A stretch of 64,000 nucleotides of DNA from Verrucomicrobiia bacterium. Lineage in GTDB: Bacteria; Verrucomicrobiota; Verrucomicrobiia; Verrucomicrobiales; Akkermansiaceae. Positions within the stretch are counted from its first letter, which is position 1. Each line of letters opens with the position of its first letter. The position numbers and the translations under genes were made by a program. This document shows positions 9,708 to 19,710 of this stretch, piece by piece. The DNA is taken from positions 248,001 to 312,000 of the forward strand of contig JAUIGV010000001.1 in the NCBI GenBank assembly GCA_030432565.1. Reading direction: 5' to 3'. Below the pieces are notes generated by a model. It ran no database searches. It had not been told where the DNA came from and saw only the letters and a program-made list of their open reading frames with translations.

Positions 9708-10688
9708 TTAGGGGCGGCGGATGACTTTGCCGTCTTTCATGAGTCCCGCGCGGTGGAGGCGGGCAATGGCGGCTTCCTCGATCGGGCTTTCAGGTCCAAT
9801 GGACAGCTTAATCAGACGAAGGAGGCCGCGGGTGACGGGTCGCATGATCCTGAGGGGCGGGTGGCCCAGGCCGATCATGTCCTGGTAGTTGCGGGGAAGC
9901 GAGGCGAGGGCCGCTTTGAAGAGGAAGCGGTAGGCGGGAAGGGAGGTTTTGGGGAGTGGTGGGTTTTTGATCCAGCGAATGACTTCGCGGGTGGTGTCGT
10001 TGACGATGAGTTCGGGCTGGTAGCGTTTGAGCTCTTCGAGTAGTTCGGCCTCGGACATGGGGACTTCGGTGAGACCGAGGGGAAGAACGGATTTGGACCA
10101 AAGTCTGATGTAGGCATCGGCTCCTCCGGGGAGCGGTCGGCTTGAGTAAAGTTGATGGCAGCGGAGGAAGGATTCCATGAAGGCGATGTGAACCCAGCGA
10201 AGCAGATCGGGATCAGCGGCACGGTAGTTTTTGCTTTCGCCAGAGGAGGTTTTGTAGGTCCCCTTGACCCGTTTGTGCATTTGGTTGACGCGATCGGCTT
10301 CGGTCGAGACGGAAGTGGTCGAGGCAAAAGTGGTGACGGTGAGCCATCGAATCGTGCCCGAGAGCCGGCCGAGGGGATCGGCTTTGTAGCGGGAGTGGTT
10401 GGCAACGCCCGTGAGGCTTCCGGGATGGAGAGCCTGCATGAGGAGAGCGCGAATTCCGCCAACGAGAGTGGCAAGATCGGCGTGTGCCACCCAGGGAGCT
10501 TCGTCGGGCAGGTAGAGGCCGGGGGTGTCGCTGGCTTCGACATCCTTGAGCCACGGCGGGATGCCATCAGGGTCTCCGGAAAGAAGAATTCTGAAGCGCT
10601 TTGAGAGGTAGCTTTGGATGGCGTTATTTGGCAACGAGGGAGGGGGCTTTGGTCGATAGGGAAATACTCGTGAATTGAAGAACGGCAA
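9708..10688 (-). CDS. oxygenase MpaB family protein (DUF2236)
   Basis: 'LLMQALHPGSLTGVANHSRYKADPLGRLSGTIRWLTVTTFASTTSV' MpaB/DUF2236-like. Confidence 0.85.
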   Translation of the reverse strand: MPFFNSRVFPYRPKPPPSLPNNAIQSYLSKRFRILLSGDPDGIPPWLKDVEASDTPGLYLPDEAPWVAHADLATLVGGIRALLMQALHPGSLTGVANHSRYKADPLGRLSGTIRWLTVTTFASTTSVSTEADRVNQMHKRVKGTYKTSSGESKNYRAADPDLLRWVHIAFMESFLRCHQLYSSRPLPGGADAYIRLWSKSVLPLGLTEVPMSEAELLEELKRYQPELIVNDTTREVIRWIKNPPLPKTSLPAYRFLFKAALASLPRNYQDMIGLGHPPLRIMRPVTRGLLRLIKLSIGPESPIEEAAIARLHRAGLMKDGKVIRRP

Positions 10689-11037
10689 GTGAAGAGACTC
10701 TGCTCACCTGTTTTAGCTCATGTCGATTAAGGTGGATGTTTTTGAATTGCCGGGTGCTGGCCGAGCCCGGTGTGACCAAGTCCCGGTGAGCCGGGTCTTG
10801 CGACTGCAATCTTTTGAGCGAGCACGGTTGGGAAATTGCCAGGAATGCGTGGGCTTTCCCGGGGAGAAATCTTTTGGGTGAACCGCCGTGGTGCATGAAT
10901 CATGCATCCGGTGGTGTGAGACGGGACAGGAGTATCCCGCGGCCGACTCGATTCGCGATTCCGAAATCCAACCATTTTTATCATCGCCTTGAGCTTTGAA
11001 ATAAGGTCAAGCTGGCGACGAACCAAACCAAATTATA

Positions 11038-11574
11038 ATGAAACTAAAAAACCTATTTCCATTCGCCGCCGCCCTTGCGCTTCCGCTTTCCTTGGTCTCC
11101 TGTGGAGACGAGTCAAAGAAAGAAGAGAAGAAAGAAGAGCAGGGAGGCTCCGGTCCAGAAGCCTCCGCTCCGAAAGATCACACCCAGATCGGTAAAGAAG
11201 TGGGTGCCATCATGGACAGCTTGATGGAGGGGATGTCCTCGATCAGCGATAAGAAGTCGGCCGAAGAATTTGTGGCTAGCCTTGAAGAGCAGAAGGCCTC
11301 TCTTTCAGCTCTTTTGAAGGCTGCCAAGGAGCTTGATCCTCCCACCGCTGAAGAAAAAGCCGCCGTTCAAGCTCTCAAGGATGCCTCAGACAAAAAAGGA
11401 GAAGTGATGCTGGGCAATTTGATGAAAATGATGGCCGAGAGCGCTGATGCCGAGGCAATTGGTGAAGTCATGGGGAAGATTAATGCTGACCAGGAGATGA
11501 AAAAGATTACCGAAGAGATTGAGGCTCTTTATGACCTCAAGGATACCGGGGAGGAGCCCCCCGCGACAGAGTAG
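11038..11574 (+). CDS. putative lipoprotein, hypothetical
   Basis: 178 aa; MKLKNLFPFAAALALPLSLVSCGDESKKEE lipobox LVSC. Confidence 0.75.
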   Translation: MKLKNLFPFAAALALPLSLVSCGDESKKEEKKEEQGGSGPEASAPKDHTQIGKEVGAIMDSLMEGMSSISDKKSAEEFVASLEEQKASLSALLKAAKELDPPTAEEKAAVQALKDASDKKGEVMLGNLMKMMAESADAEAIGEVMGKINADQEMKKITEEIEALYDLKDTGEEPPATE

Positions 11575-11605
11575 TCTGCATTTGCTGATATTTGACGAAC
11601 CTTTG

Positions 11606-11642
11606 AGCGCCCGGCTGGACCATCCAGTCGGGCGCTTTCTTT
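11606..11642 (+). terminator. rho-independent terminator
   Basis: AGCGCCCGGCTGG-ACCAT-CCAGTCGGGCGCTTTCTTTC, 13-bp stem with one G-T. Confidence 0.85.
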
Positions 11643-11910
11643 CGACCGCCAATCCACCTTGGGGTCTTGGATTAGCCAGGCGTTGTCAGAACAAACCCCG
11701 TGAATCAAAATGACCATAGGAGATCGAGATTCCAGATTTTGGCGGGTACTTCCAAATTTGAGGGGCTTTTCGCCAAGTAGTTAAGATTGGTTGATTAGTG
11801 ACAGACGGAATCGGTTGGCTGGAATTCCTCTGAAATCCAACAAATGGCCTTCTTGGAGGTGTCTATTCGGTCTGTTTGGGACTTTTTTTGAGAAATATTT
11901 CAGAAACGCC

Positions 11911-11938
11911 TTGCCAGATGCCTTTTTATTCCTAGAGT
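11911..11938 (+). promoter_or_regulatory. candidate promoter for rpsL operon
   Basis: TTGCCA (11911-11916) - 16 nt - TAGAGT (11933-11938), upstream of structured leader. Confidence 0.4.
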
Positions 11939-11953
11939 CGCGGCCCCCAAATC

Positions 11954-12074
11954 GGGCCTGACATTACGAATTCCTTGAGAATACAACGTTTCAGGCCCCA
12001 TATCAGGTAATTAACTATCGGGTGCTCACCGGAAAAATGGCTCTTGCGAGGAATCTCGCTGGACCTCCCGGTGA
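11954..12074 (+). promoter_or_regulatory. structured 5' leader of rpsL operon (candidate r-protein autoregulatory RNA)
   Basis: GGGCCTGA/TCAGGCCC 8-bp stem; TCACCGG/CCGGTGA 7-bp stem enclosing GCGAG-GAAT-CTCGC hairpin. Confidence 0.5.
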
Positions 12075-12165
12075 CCCTTTCCGGTTGAGAACCAGCAAAA
12101 GCAAAGATTTCAATATTCCTCAATTCTACAAACCCGCTTAACCGCCATCCCAAAACGATCGCATT

Positions 12166-12540
12166 ATGCCCACCATCAACCAACTCGTCCGAAAAGGTCG
12201 TAAAAAAGCAGTCACCAAGTCGAAGTCACCGGCTCTGAACAACTGCCCACAACGCCGCGGCGTTTGTCTCCAAGTTTACACCCGCACGCCCAAGAAGCCG
12301 AACTCCGCGCTTCGTAAGGTCGCCAAGGTTCGCCTCACCAATGGATATGAAGTCATCGCCTACATCGGAGGTGAGGGCCACAATCTCCAGGAGCACTCCA
12401 TCGTTCTGATCCGTGGTGGTCGGGTGAAGGATTTGCCAGGTGTGCGTTACCACATCGTCCGTGGATCGCTCGATACCCTCGGGGTCGATGGTCGTAAGCA
12501 GGGTCGCTCCAAGTATGGTGCCAAGAAGCCCAAAGAATAA
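12166..12540 (+). CDS. rpsL: 30S ribosomal protein S12
   Basis: [60 protein letters not shown]. Confidence 0.99.
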   Translation: MPTINQLVRKGRKKAVTKSKSPALNNCPQRRGVCLQVYTRTPKKPNSALRKVAKVRLTNGYEVIAYIGGEGHNLQEHSIVLIRGGRVKDLPGVRYHIVRGSLDTLGVDGRKQGRSKYGAKKPKE

Positions 12541-12575
12541 GTTATTTCCATTTTAATCTCTGACCAACCAATTCC

Positions 12576-13049
12576 ATGGCACGCAGAAAAAGAGTCTACC
12601 CAGCTAAAGTTTATAAAGATCCCAAGTTTGACAGCCAGGTTGTCGGTCGCTTGATCTCCAAGGTGATGAAAGACGGCAAGCGCTCCCTCGCTGAGCGTAT
12701 CGTCTATGCCGCCATCGACCGCGCCAACGAGGGCACTGACACCATCGACCCGCTCGAGATTGTCAACCGCGCCATTGAAAACGCCAAGCCCCGCGTCGAG
12801 GTGAAGTCACGCCGTGTCGGCGGAGCCACCTATCAGGTTCCTTTGGAGGTGGACGCCAGCCGCTCCGAGTCTCTCGGCATGCGCTGGATCATCAACTTTG
12901 CCCGTGCCAAGAAGGGCACTCCCATGCACGTCGCTCTCGCCAACGAGATCAAGGATGCTGCCAATAACACCGGCAACTCCGTCCGTAAGCGCGACGATGT
13001 TCACAAAATGGCCCAGGCAAACCGTGCCTTCGCCCACTTCCGTTTCTAA
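12576..13049 (+). CDS. rpsG: 30S ribosomal protein S7
   Basis: MARRKRVYPAKVYKDPKFDSQVVGRLISKVMKDGKRSLAERIVY. Confidence 0.99.
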   Translation: MARRKRVYPAKVYKDPKFDSQVVGRLISKVMKDGKRSLAERIVYAAIDRANEGTDTIDPLEIVNRAIENAKPRVEVKSRRVGGATYQVPLEVDASRSESLGMRWIINFARAKKGTPMHVALANEIKDAANNTGNSVRKRDDVHKMAQANRAFAHFRF

Positions 13050-13100
13050 TTCCCTTGTTCCCAGCCAAGAATCTCTTTTCCGCTTAACCCAATCAAATCG

Positions 13101-15260
13101 ATGAGCAAAGTCGCACAAGCCCCAACCCGTCCCGTTCCTCTTGAGAGGACACGGAACATTGGGATTGCTGCGCACATCGATGCGGGAAAGACCACGCTCA
13201 CCGAGAGGATTCTCTTTTACACCGGAATGATCCACAGGATCGGCGAGGTGCACGATGGTGCCACCACCACCGATCATATGGAGCAAGAGCGTGAGCGCGG
13301 AATCACCATTACTTCAGCTGCCGTCACTTGCCAGTGGATGCAGCAAAAGGAGGAGGGGATTTCGAAACTTTTCACCGGTGACAACCAGCGTATCAACATC
13401 ATTGATACTCCGGGCCACGTTGATTTTACTGCCGAAGTCGAAAGATCGCTCCGTGTTTTGGACGGGGCGATTGTTGTCTTCTGTGGTGTCGCCGGAGTGC
13501 AGCCACAGTCTGAAACGGTTTGGCGCCAGGCAACCACCTACAACGTTCCACGTATCGTGTTCGTTAACAAGATGGACCGCGTAGGTGCTGATTTCGACGC
13601 GACGGTCAAGGAGGTTCAGGAGAAGCTGGGTGCTCGCACCGTCCGTATTTTGATCCCGATCGGTTCCGAGGAAAATCTAAAGGGCCAAATCGATGTTCTC
13701 AACAGGAAGGCTGTCCTCTACAAAGACGATGACATTCTCGGTTCGACCTACGATATCGCCGATCTTGATTCCGATCAACTGGCCCTCGCTGAAGAAGCCT
13801 ACTCCGAGCTTCTCGAGGCTGTCGCTGATGTGGACGAGGAGATCGGCGAGAAGTATCTCATGGAGGAGGAGATCACCGTCCTGGATCTGAAGGCAGCCCT
13901 TCGTCGTGCGACCATCGCCAACGAGTTGGTCCCAATTGCCGGCGGATCCGCTTTTAAGAACAAGGGGGTCCAATATCTCCTCGACGCCGTGGTTGATTAT
14001 CTTCCGAGTCCGCTGGAAATTCCGGCTGCGGAAGGTCTCGATCCCAAGGACGAAAGCAAAATCGTCAAAGTTGAAACGACTGACGAAGCCAAGTTCTGCG
14101 CTCTTGCCTTTAAGTTGTGGGCTGACAAATATTTCGGCAAACTCATTTTCTTTCGTGTTTACAGCGGAACCGTCTCGAAGGGGGACATGGTCTACAACCC
14201 ACGCACTCAATCCAAAGAGCGGGTGGGTCGTTTGATTCAGGTTCAGGCCGACAAGCATGAAGAAATTGAAACCTGCTTTGCCGGGGACATCGCCGCACTC
14301 GTCGGTCTCAAAAATGTTCAAACCGGCGATACTCTTTCCCACCAGCTGGCCGGTGTGCTCTTGGAGCCACCAACGTTCCCGGAGCCGGTCATCTCGATGG
14401 CTGTGGAGCCCCGCACCAAGGCTGATTCCGACAAGATGGCTGTTGGACTTGATCGTCTCTCCGACGAGGACCCGACTTTTGTAGTCAAGACCGACGAAGA
14501 AACCGGACAAACGATCATCGCCGGAATGGGCGAACTTCATCTGGAAGTCATCATTGACCGTCTTAAGCGTGAGTTCGGAGTTCAAGCCAACGTTGGCAAA
14601 CCACAGATCGCCTATCGTGAAACAGTCTCCACGACTGCCGAGGGTGATGGCAAATTCATCCGCGATGGCGCCCTCGGAGGCAAGGCCGCCTACGGTCATG
14701 TTATTCTCAGTCTCTCGCCTAACAAGCAAGGGGAAGGGGTGACCACTGAGGACAAGGCTTCCGCAAGTGATTTTCCGAAGGAATACATTCCAGCTGTCAT
14801 GAAGGGCATCGAAGAAGCGCTCACCAATGGCTTGGTGGCTGGATTCCCCGTTGTTGATGTGCATGCCTGTGTCACCGGCGGCTCTTTCCACGAGGTCGAT
14901 TCCAACGACAACGCCTTCAAGATCGCGGCCATTTTCGCGATTAAAGAAGCTCTCAAAGCAGCTTCCCCCGTTCTTCTTGAGCCCATCATGGATGTCGAAA
15001 TCGCGACTCCCGATGAATTTCAGGGAGATATCATGGGTGACCTCAACCGCCGTCGCGGTCAGATCCAGGAGATCGAGACCAAAGGCACCGTCGCCAATGT
15101 TTCCGCAACCGTCCCGCTCTCCGAAATGTTCGGATATTCCACGGACGTCCGCACCCTTTCATCAGGTCGTGCTTCCTATTCGATGGAGCCAAAATGCTTC
15201 GAGGAAGTGCCTCGCAACGTAGTCGATAAACTCGTCGCCGAACGCGGTGGCGGATATTAA
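13101..15260 (+). CDS. fusA: elongation factor G
   Basis: 719 aa; GIAAHIDAGKTTLTERILFYTG, DTPGHVDFTAEVERSLRVLDGA. Confidence 0.99.
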   Translation: MSKVAQAPTRPVPLERTRNIGIAAHIDAGKTTLTERILFYTGMIHRIGEVHDGATTTDHMEQERERGITITSAAVTCQWMQQKEEGISKLFTGDNQRINIIDTPGHVDFTAEVERSLRVLDGAIVVFCGVAGVQPQSETVWRQATTYNVPRIVFVNKMDRVGADFDATVKEVQEKLGARTVRILIPIGSEENLKGQIDVLNRKAVLYKDDDILGSTYDIADLDSDQLALAEEAYSELLEAVADVDEEIGEKYLMEEEITVLDLKAALRRATIANELVPIAGGSAFKNKGVQYLLDAVVDYLPSPLEIPAAEGLDPKDESKIVKVETTDEAKFCALAFKLWADKYFGKLIFFRVYSGTVSKGDMVYNPRTQSKERVGRLIQVQADKHEEIETCFAGDIAALVGLKNVQTGDTLSHQLAGVLLEPPTFPEPVISMAVEPRTKADSDKMAVGLDRLSDEDPTFVVKTDEETGQTIIAGMGELHLEVIIDRLKREFGVQANVGKPQIAYRETVSTTAEGDGKFIRDGALGGKAAYGHVILSLSPNKQGEGVTTEDKASASDFPKEYIPAVMKGIEEALTNGLVAGFPVVDVHACVTGGSFHEVDSNDNAFKIAAIFAIKEALKAASPVLLEPIMDVEIATPDEFQGDIMGDLNRRRGQIQEIETKGTVANVSATVPLSEMFGYSTDVRTLSSGRASYSMEPKCFEEVPRNVVDKLVAERGGGY

Positions 15261-15304
15261 GCCTGCTCTCAAATCACAATCATCCCACCAGATAACTTTC
15301 CATC

Positions 15305-15610
15305 ATGAATCAGAAAATCCGCATCCGCCTTCGCGCATTTGACCATCGGGCCATCGACCGCTCCACTGTCGAGATTGTCGAGACTGCCAAGCGCACTGGA
15401 GCCAAAGTCGCCGGCCCCGTCCCTCTGCCAACACGGATCGAAAAATTCTCCGTCAACAGCTCGGTTCACGTGAATAAAAAGTCCGCCGACCAGTTTGAGG
15501 TCCGCACACACAAGCGTCTCCTCGATATCGTTGATCCTACCGCACGCACCGTGGACGAGCTCAAGAAGCTCAATCTTCCCGCTGGTGTTGATATTCAGAT
15601 CCACATCTAA
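15305..15610 (+). CDS. rpsJ: 30S ribosomal protein S10
   Basis: S10 sequence [16 protein letters not shown]...GVDIQIHI. Confidence 0.98.
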   Translation: MNQKIRIRLRAFDHRAIDRSTVEIVETAKRTGAKVAGPVPLPTRIEKFSVNSSVHVNKKSADQFEVRTHKRLLDIVDPTARTVDELKKLNLPAGVDIQIHI

Positions 15611-15653
15611 TCCTTCCCTTTTAACTTAAACTTTCCAAACGGAACCCAGACCC

Positions 15654-16307
15654 ATGTCACTCGGAATCCTCGGTAAAAAAGTCGGTATGACCCGCGTCTT
15701 TGACGCAGAGGCAGGCTGCATGATCCCCGTCACTGTCGTCGACGTGAACGGAAACGAATTTCTTCAGGTAAAGACTACGGAGACTGACGGCTACTCAGCC
15801 ATTCAGGTCGCCTATGACGACCAGAAGGAGCGCCGTGTCAATCTCCCTGAGCGGACTCACCAGGCCAAGCAAGGTGCCACCGGTGCCAAAAAGCTGATCA
15901 AGGAGTTCCGCTTCGACAGCGATGCCGATCTTCCGAACAAGGAGGAAGGGCATCCCGGTGCCGCTCTCTTCGAAGACGGCCAGTGGGTCGACGTTATCGG
16001 CACAACCAAGGGTAAGGGCTTCCAGGGTAACGTGAAGCGTCACGGCCATAATGGTCAGCCCGACGGTCACGGTCACATGATGCACCGCAGAACTGGTGCC
16101 ATTGGTGCAGGCTCGACTCCCGCCCGCGTTTGGAAAAACCAGAAGATGCCCGGACACGATGGCACCGTCCGTCGCACCACGCAGAATCTCAAAATCGTCC
16201 AAGTCCGTCAGGAAGACGGAGTCCTCCTCATCTCCGGTTCGGTTCCGGGCCACAACGGTGCTTACGTCACTGTTCGTCCGGCTCTCAAAAAATCCGCAAC
16301 CAAGTAA
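15654..16307 (+). CDS. rplC: 50S ribosomal protein L3
   Basis: MSLGILGKKVGMTRVFD. Confidence 0.98.
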   Translation: MSLGILGKKVGMTRVFDAEAGCMIPVTVVDVNGNEFLQVKTTETDGYSAIQVAYDDQKERRVNLPERTHQAKQGATGAKKLIKEFRFDSDADLPNKEEGHPGAALFEDGQWVDVIGTTKGKGFQGNVKRHGHNGQPDGHGHMMHRRTGAIGAGSTPARVWKNQKMPGHDGTVRRTTQNLKIVQVRQEDGVLLISGSVPGHNGAYVTVRPALKKSATK

Positions 16308-16334
16308 ACCCCAGTTTTAGAAAGAACCTGATCC

Positions 16335-16940
16335 ATGTCAGCATTCACAATTCAAGACGCCGAAAAAGCCAACATCCAGCTTATCGCCGATGGCTCAAAA
16401 GGTGGCCAGGCCGTGCACGACCTCGTCGTCGCATACCAAGCCAACCGTCGATCCGGAACCGCTCAGTGTAAAACCCGTGGTGAAGTCCGCGGAACCGGCA
16501 AGAAGATGTATCGCCAGAAGGGCACCGGTGGCGCACGCCACGGTGACCGCAAAGCTCCGATCTTCGTCGGTGGTGGTGTTGCCTTCGGTCCCCGGAACCG
16601 TTCCTACGCCAAGACCGTTTCCAAGAAAGTCCGCACTCTCGCCCTGCGCCGTGTTCTCGGAGAAAAGATCAACCAAGGAGTTGTTCACAGCGTGAGTTCC
16701 TTCGAGGTTGCTTCGGGTAAGACCAAAGACATCGTCAAGGCCATCCGTGAAGTTACCGACGCCGCTCGTGTGATTATCATTGGTAAATCTTTTACCGAAG
16801 AGACCTATCGCGCCGAGCGCAATCTCACGTGGGGCCTCCTCCAAACCGCCGAGAACGTCAACGTGGAAGAGCTTCTCTTCTGGGGCGATGTCATCATTGT
16901 CGATGACGCTCTCGAAACCCTCGCTTCGCGCACCGCCTAA
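16335..16940 (+). CDS. rplD: 50S ribosomal protein L4
   Basis: L4-like '[31 protein letters not shown]'-type motif. Confidence 0.97.
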   Translation: MSAFTIQDAEKANIQLIADGSKGGQAVHDLVVAYQANRRSGTAQCKTRGEVRGTGKKMYRQKGTGGARHGDRKAPIFVGGGVAFGPRNRSYAKTVSKKVRTLALRRVLGEKINQGVVHSVSSFEVASGKTKDIVKAIREVTDAARVIIIGKSFTEETYRAERNLTWGLLQTAENVNVEELLFWGDVIIVDDALETLASRTA

Positions 16941-16955
16941 ACCACTCAGCAAGCC

Positions 16956-17240
16956 ATGAGAGATATTTACAGCATTATCGATACCGTCCGCATGTCTGAG
17001 AAGGCAGCTCTTCTTCAGGAGAACGAAAACACCTACACTTTCAAGGTTGATCGTCGCGCCAACAAGATTGAGATCAAAAACGCCGTTGAGAAGTTCTTCA
17101 AAGTGAAGGTTCTCGATGTTCGCACCGCCAACTACGCAGGCAAGGCCAAGCGCCGTCGCCGTGCTGATGCCGGACGCACCCCCGCCTGGAAGAAAGCCAT
17201 CGTCCGACTCAAGGACGGTGATTCCCTCGACCTTCTCTAA
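16956..17240 (+). CDS. rplW: 50S ribosomal protein L23
   Basis: 'YTFKVDRRANKIEIKNAVEKFFKVKVLDVRTANY'. Confidence 0.97.
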   Translation: MRDIYSIIDTVRMSEKAALLQENENTYTFKVDRRANKIEIKNAVEKFFKVKVLDVRTANYAGKAKRRRRADAGRTPAWKKAIVRLKDGDSLDLL

Positions 17241-17280
17241 AATTCATTTTTCGTAACCTCACTCAGAAAGGATCATTCCA

Positions 17281-18123
17281 ATGCCTCTGAAAAGTTTTAA
17301 GCCCGTCACTCCCGCGAACCGCTACAAGCAGCTCCCGACCTTCGACGAAATCACCAAGTCCAAGCCTGAAAAAAGCCTCCTCGAAGTTAAGAAACGCTCC
17401 GGCGGTCGTAACAACCAGGGCCGCATCACCATGCGCCACATCGGCGGTGGTCATAAGAAGAAATATCGTCTCATCGACTTCAAGCGGACCAAGCGCGACG
17501 AGGTCGCAACCGTGATTGGAATCGAATACGATCCGAACCGGACTTGTCGCATTGCTCTTCTTGAGTATGGGGATGGAACCAAATCGTACATTCTTGCTCC
17601 ATCCGGCCTTACCGATGGCCACAAAGTGGAAGCCGGTGAAAACGTCGAGCCCAAGGTTGGCAACGCCATGCCTTTGAAAAATGTTCCTCTTGGGACCGCG
17701 ATCCACAATATCGAGATCCGTCCCGGATCCGGTGGCAAGGTCGCCCGTGCCGCAGGACAGCACGCCGTTCTCGCTTCACGTGACGAAGGTTACGCCTTCA
17801 TTAAAATGCCATCCGGTGAGCTTCGTAAATTCCACGAAGAGAGCTACGCAACGATTGGCACCGTTGGGAACCGCGATCACATGAATGAGGTCTCCGGCAA
17901 GGCTGGACGCACCCGCTGGCAGGGCAAGCGCCCCTCCGTTCGCGGAATGTGCATGAACCCTGTCGATCACCCCAACGGTGGTGGTGAGGGTAAATCAAAG
18001 TCCGGTGGTGGTCGTCAGCACCTCAAGTCTCCCTGGGGTCACACCAAGGGACAGAAGACCCGCCGCAAGCACAAGAACTCAACCTTTATTGTCGAGGACC
18101 GTCGCAAGTCCAAGCGCAAGTAA
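17281..18123 (+). CDS. rplB: 50S ribosomal protein L2
   Basis: [16 protein letters not shown]...[28 protein letters not shown]. Confidence 0.99.
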   Translation: MPLKSFKPVTPANRYKQLPTFDEITKSKPEKSLLEVKKRSGGRNNQGRITMRHIGGGHKKKYRLIDFKRTKRDEVATVIGIEYDPNRTCRIALLEYGDGTKSYILAPSGLTDGHKVEAGENVEPKVGNAMPLKNVPLGTAIHNIEIRPGSGGKVARAAGQHAVLASRDEGYAFIKMPSGELRKFHEESYATIGTVGNRDHMNEVSGKAGRTRWQGKRPSVRGMCMNPVDHPNGGGEGKSKSGGGRQHLKSPWGHTKGQKTRRKHKNSTFIVEDRRKSKRK

Positions 18124-18156
18124 TCCAACCTGCTAGTCACTTAACAAAATTTCATT

Positions 18157-18426
18157 ATGGCACGTTCATTGAAAAAAGGCCCGTACGTCGATCAGAAGCT
18201 TCTGCTCAAAATCGACGCCGCAGTCGAGTCGGGCAATAAAAAGCCCATCAAGACCTGGAGCCGCCGCTCCATGATCACTCCTGACTTCGTCGGTCACAAC
18301 TTCGCCGTTCACAACGGAAAAACCTTCGTTCCTGTTTTCGTTTCCGAGAACATGGTGGGCCACAAGCTGGGTGAGTTTTCTCCTACCCGCATCTTTAAGG
18401 CTCACGGTGGTATCGGTAAGAAATAA
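18157..18426 (+). CDS. rpsS: 30S ribosomal protein S19
   Basis: [19 protein letters not shown]. Confidence 0.98.
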   Translation: MARSLKKGPYVDQKLLLKIDAAVESGNKKPIKTWSRRSMITPDFVGHNFAVHNGKTFVPVFVSENMVGHKLGEFSPTRIFKAHGGIGKK

Positions 18427-18448
18427 CCTTTCACAAGAATCCTTCGTT

Positions 18449-19156
18449 ATGCGTTTCCCATTCACCAACTCACTTCTCACCGGGCTCCTTGCGCTTGGTG
18501 CTGCAGTGGCGGGTGCCCAGGAAACCGAGGTTCAGAAGCTCGAGCGCGAGAATCGTCAGTTGAAACTTCAACTCGCGAACGTAAATAAGAGCCTGGCCGA
18601 AACTCTCGAAAGGGAGGATGGCAAAACGAAGGCCCTCAAGGAAATTCGCGAATACCTAGCTCTTCGGGGCAAGGACCTCTTCGAGGATCGCGACACGAAA
18701 TTACTCAACGCCGTTTCCGACTATCAGGTCGCCCGCGAAAACCTCATTCAGCTTGAGGATTCCGTTGTCAGCCTGCTTCCAATCATTAAAAACTATCTCC
18801 GCACAGCGGTTGCTTCGAATCCGGAATCCCGCAAGGAGTTGGAAGTGAAGCTCCGCGAACTCGAGGTTGCTCTTGGCCAGCGTCAGCAGCCCAGGCGCAA
18901 GGTCGAGAAGGGGACTGCCCGCGAAGCCCGCGTTGTCACCATCGACTCCGATTCCGGACTCGTTGTGATCAATGCTGGATCCGATGCCGAAGTTGGAATT
19001 GGGATGCGATTCCGAATCGAGCGCTCTGGTACTCACATTTGCGACTCCACCGTTGGCCTTGTCAGGGCTGACGTCAGCGGGCTCCTCCTGCTACCCCTCA
19101 TCAATCCTGAAGTCCCGGTTCAACCCGGTGACCTCGCAAAAATCATCACTCAATAA
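18449..19156 (+). CDS. secreted coiled-coil protein inserted between rpsS and rplV
   Basis: ATG 18449: MRFPFTNSLLTGLLALGAAVAGAQ signal peptide, coiled coil, C-terminal beta-type domain 'ARVVTIDSDSGLVVINAGSDAEVGIGMRFRI'. Confidence 0.8.
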   Translation: MRFPFTNSLLTGLLALGAAVAGAQETEVQKLERENRQLKLQLANVNKSLAETLEREDGKTKALKEIREYLALRGKDLFEDRDTKLLNAVSDYQVARENLIQLEDSVVSLLPIIKNYLRTAVASNPESRKELEVKLRELEVALGQRQQPRRKVEKGTAREARVVTIDSDSGLVVINAGSDAEVGIGMRFRIERSGTHICDSTVGLVRADVSGLLLLPLINPEVPVQPGDLAKIITQ

Positions 19157-19175
19157 ATTCTCACCCGACAAACTG

Positions 19176-19679
19176 ATGTTAGTTCGTTCGACCACAAAAT
19201 ACGCTCGGATTTCTCCGAAGAAAGCACGCCACGTTGTTCGCGAAATTCAGGGGCTTCCTGTCTCCGATGCCCTCGACGCGTTGACCTATACTCCCAAGAA
19301 ATCCGCTCACCTCATTGGTAAGACGCTTAAAAGCGCCATCGCCAATGCCGAGAACAACCACGAACTTTCTGCCGATGAGCTCATCGTCAAGGAAGCAGTC
19401 GTTGGGGAAGGACCCACTCTGAAGCGTTTCAAGCCGCGTGCCCGCGGTTCCGCCGGGGCTATCCGCAAGCGCACCAGTCATATCTTCATCACCTTGACCG
19501 ACGAGTTCGAAGCTCCTGAGGAGAAGCAACGGTCCGGCAAGCCCAAAAAGCGCGACACCATCAAATCCCTCTTTGGAGCGGGTGCAAAGCCAGCTGCCAA
19601 GAAGGAAGAAGCTCCGGCAGAAGAGGCTCCCGTCGAGGATGTCGAAGAGACCGAATCTACCGAAGAGACTGCTGAATAA
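19176..19679 (+). CDS. rplV: 50S ribosomal protein L22 with acidic Ala/Glu-rich C-terminal extension
   Basis: ATG 19176: MLVRSTTKYARISPKKARHVVREIQG; tail KKEEAPAEEAPVEDVEETESTEETAE. Confidence 0.96.
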   Translation: MLVRSTTKYARISPKKARHVVREIQGLPVSDALDALTYTPKKSAHLIGKTLKSAIANAENNHELSADELIVKEAVVGEGPTLKRFKPRARGSAGAIRKRTSHIFITLTDEFEAPEEKQRSGKPKKRDTIKSLFGAGAKPAAKKEEAPAEEAPVEDVEETESTEETAE

Positions 19680-19710
19680 GCCAAACTGAACAATTTACCT
19701 TTAAAGAATC

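Noticed and set aside
13677-14891. 404-aa - strand ORF
   Set aside because: Antisense to fusA; mirror of the codon-3 bias.
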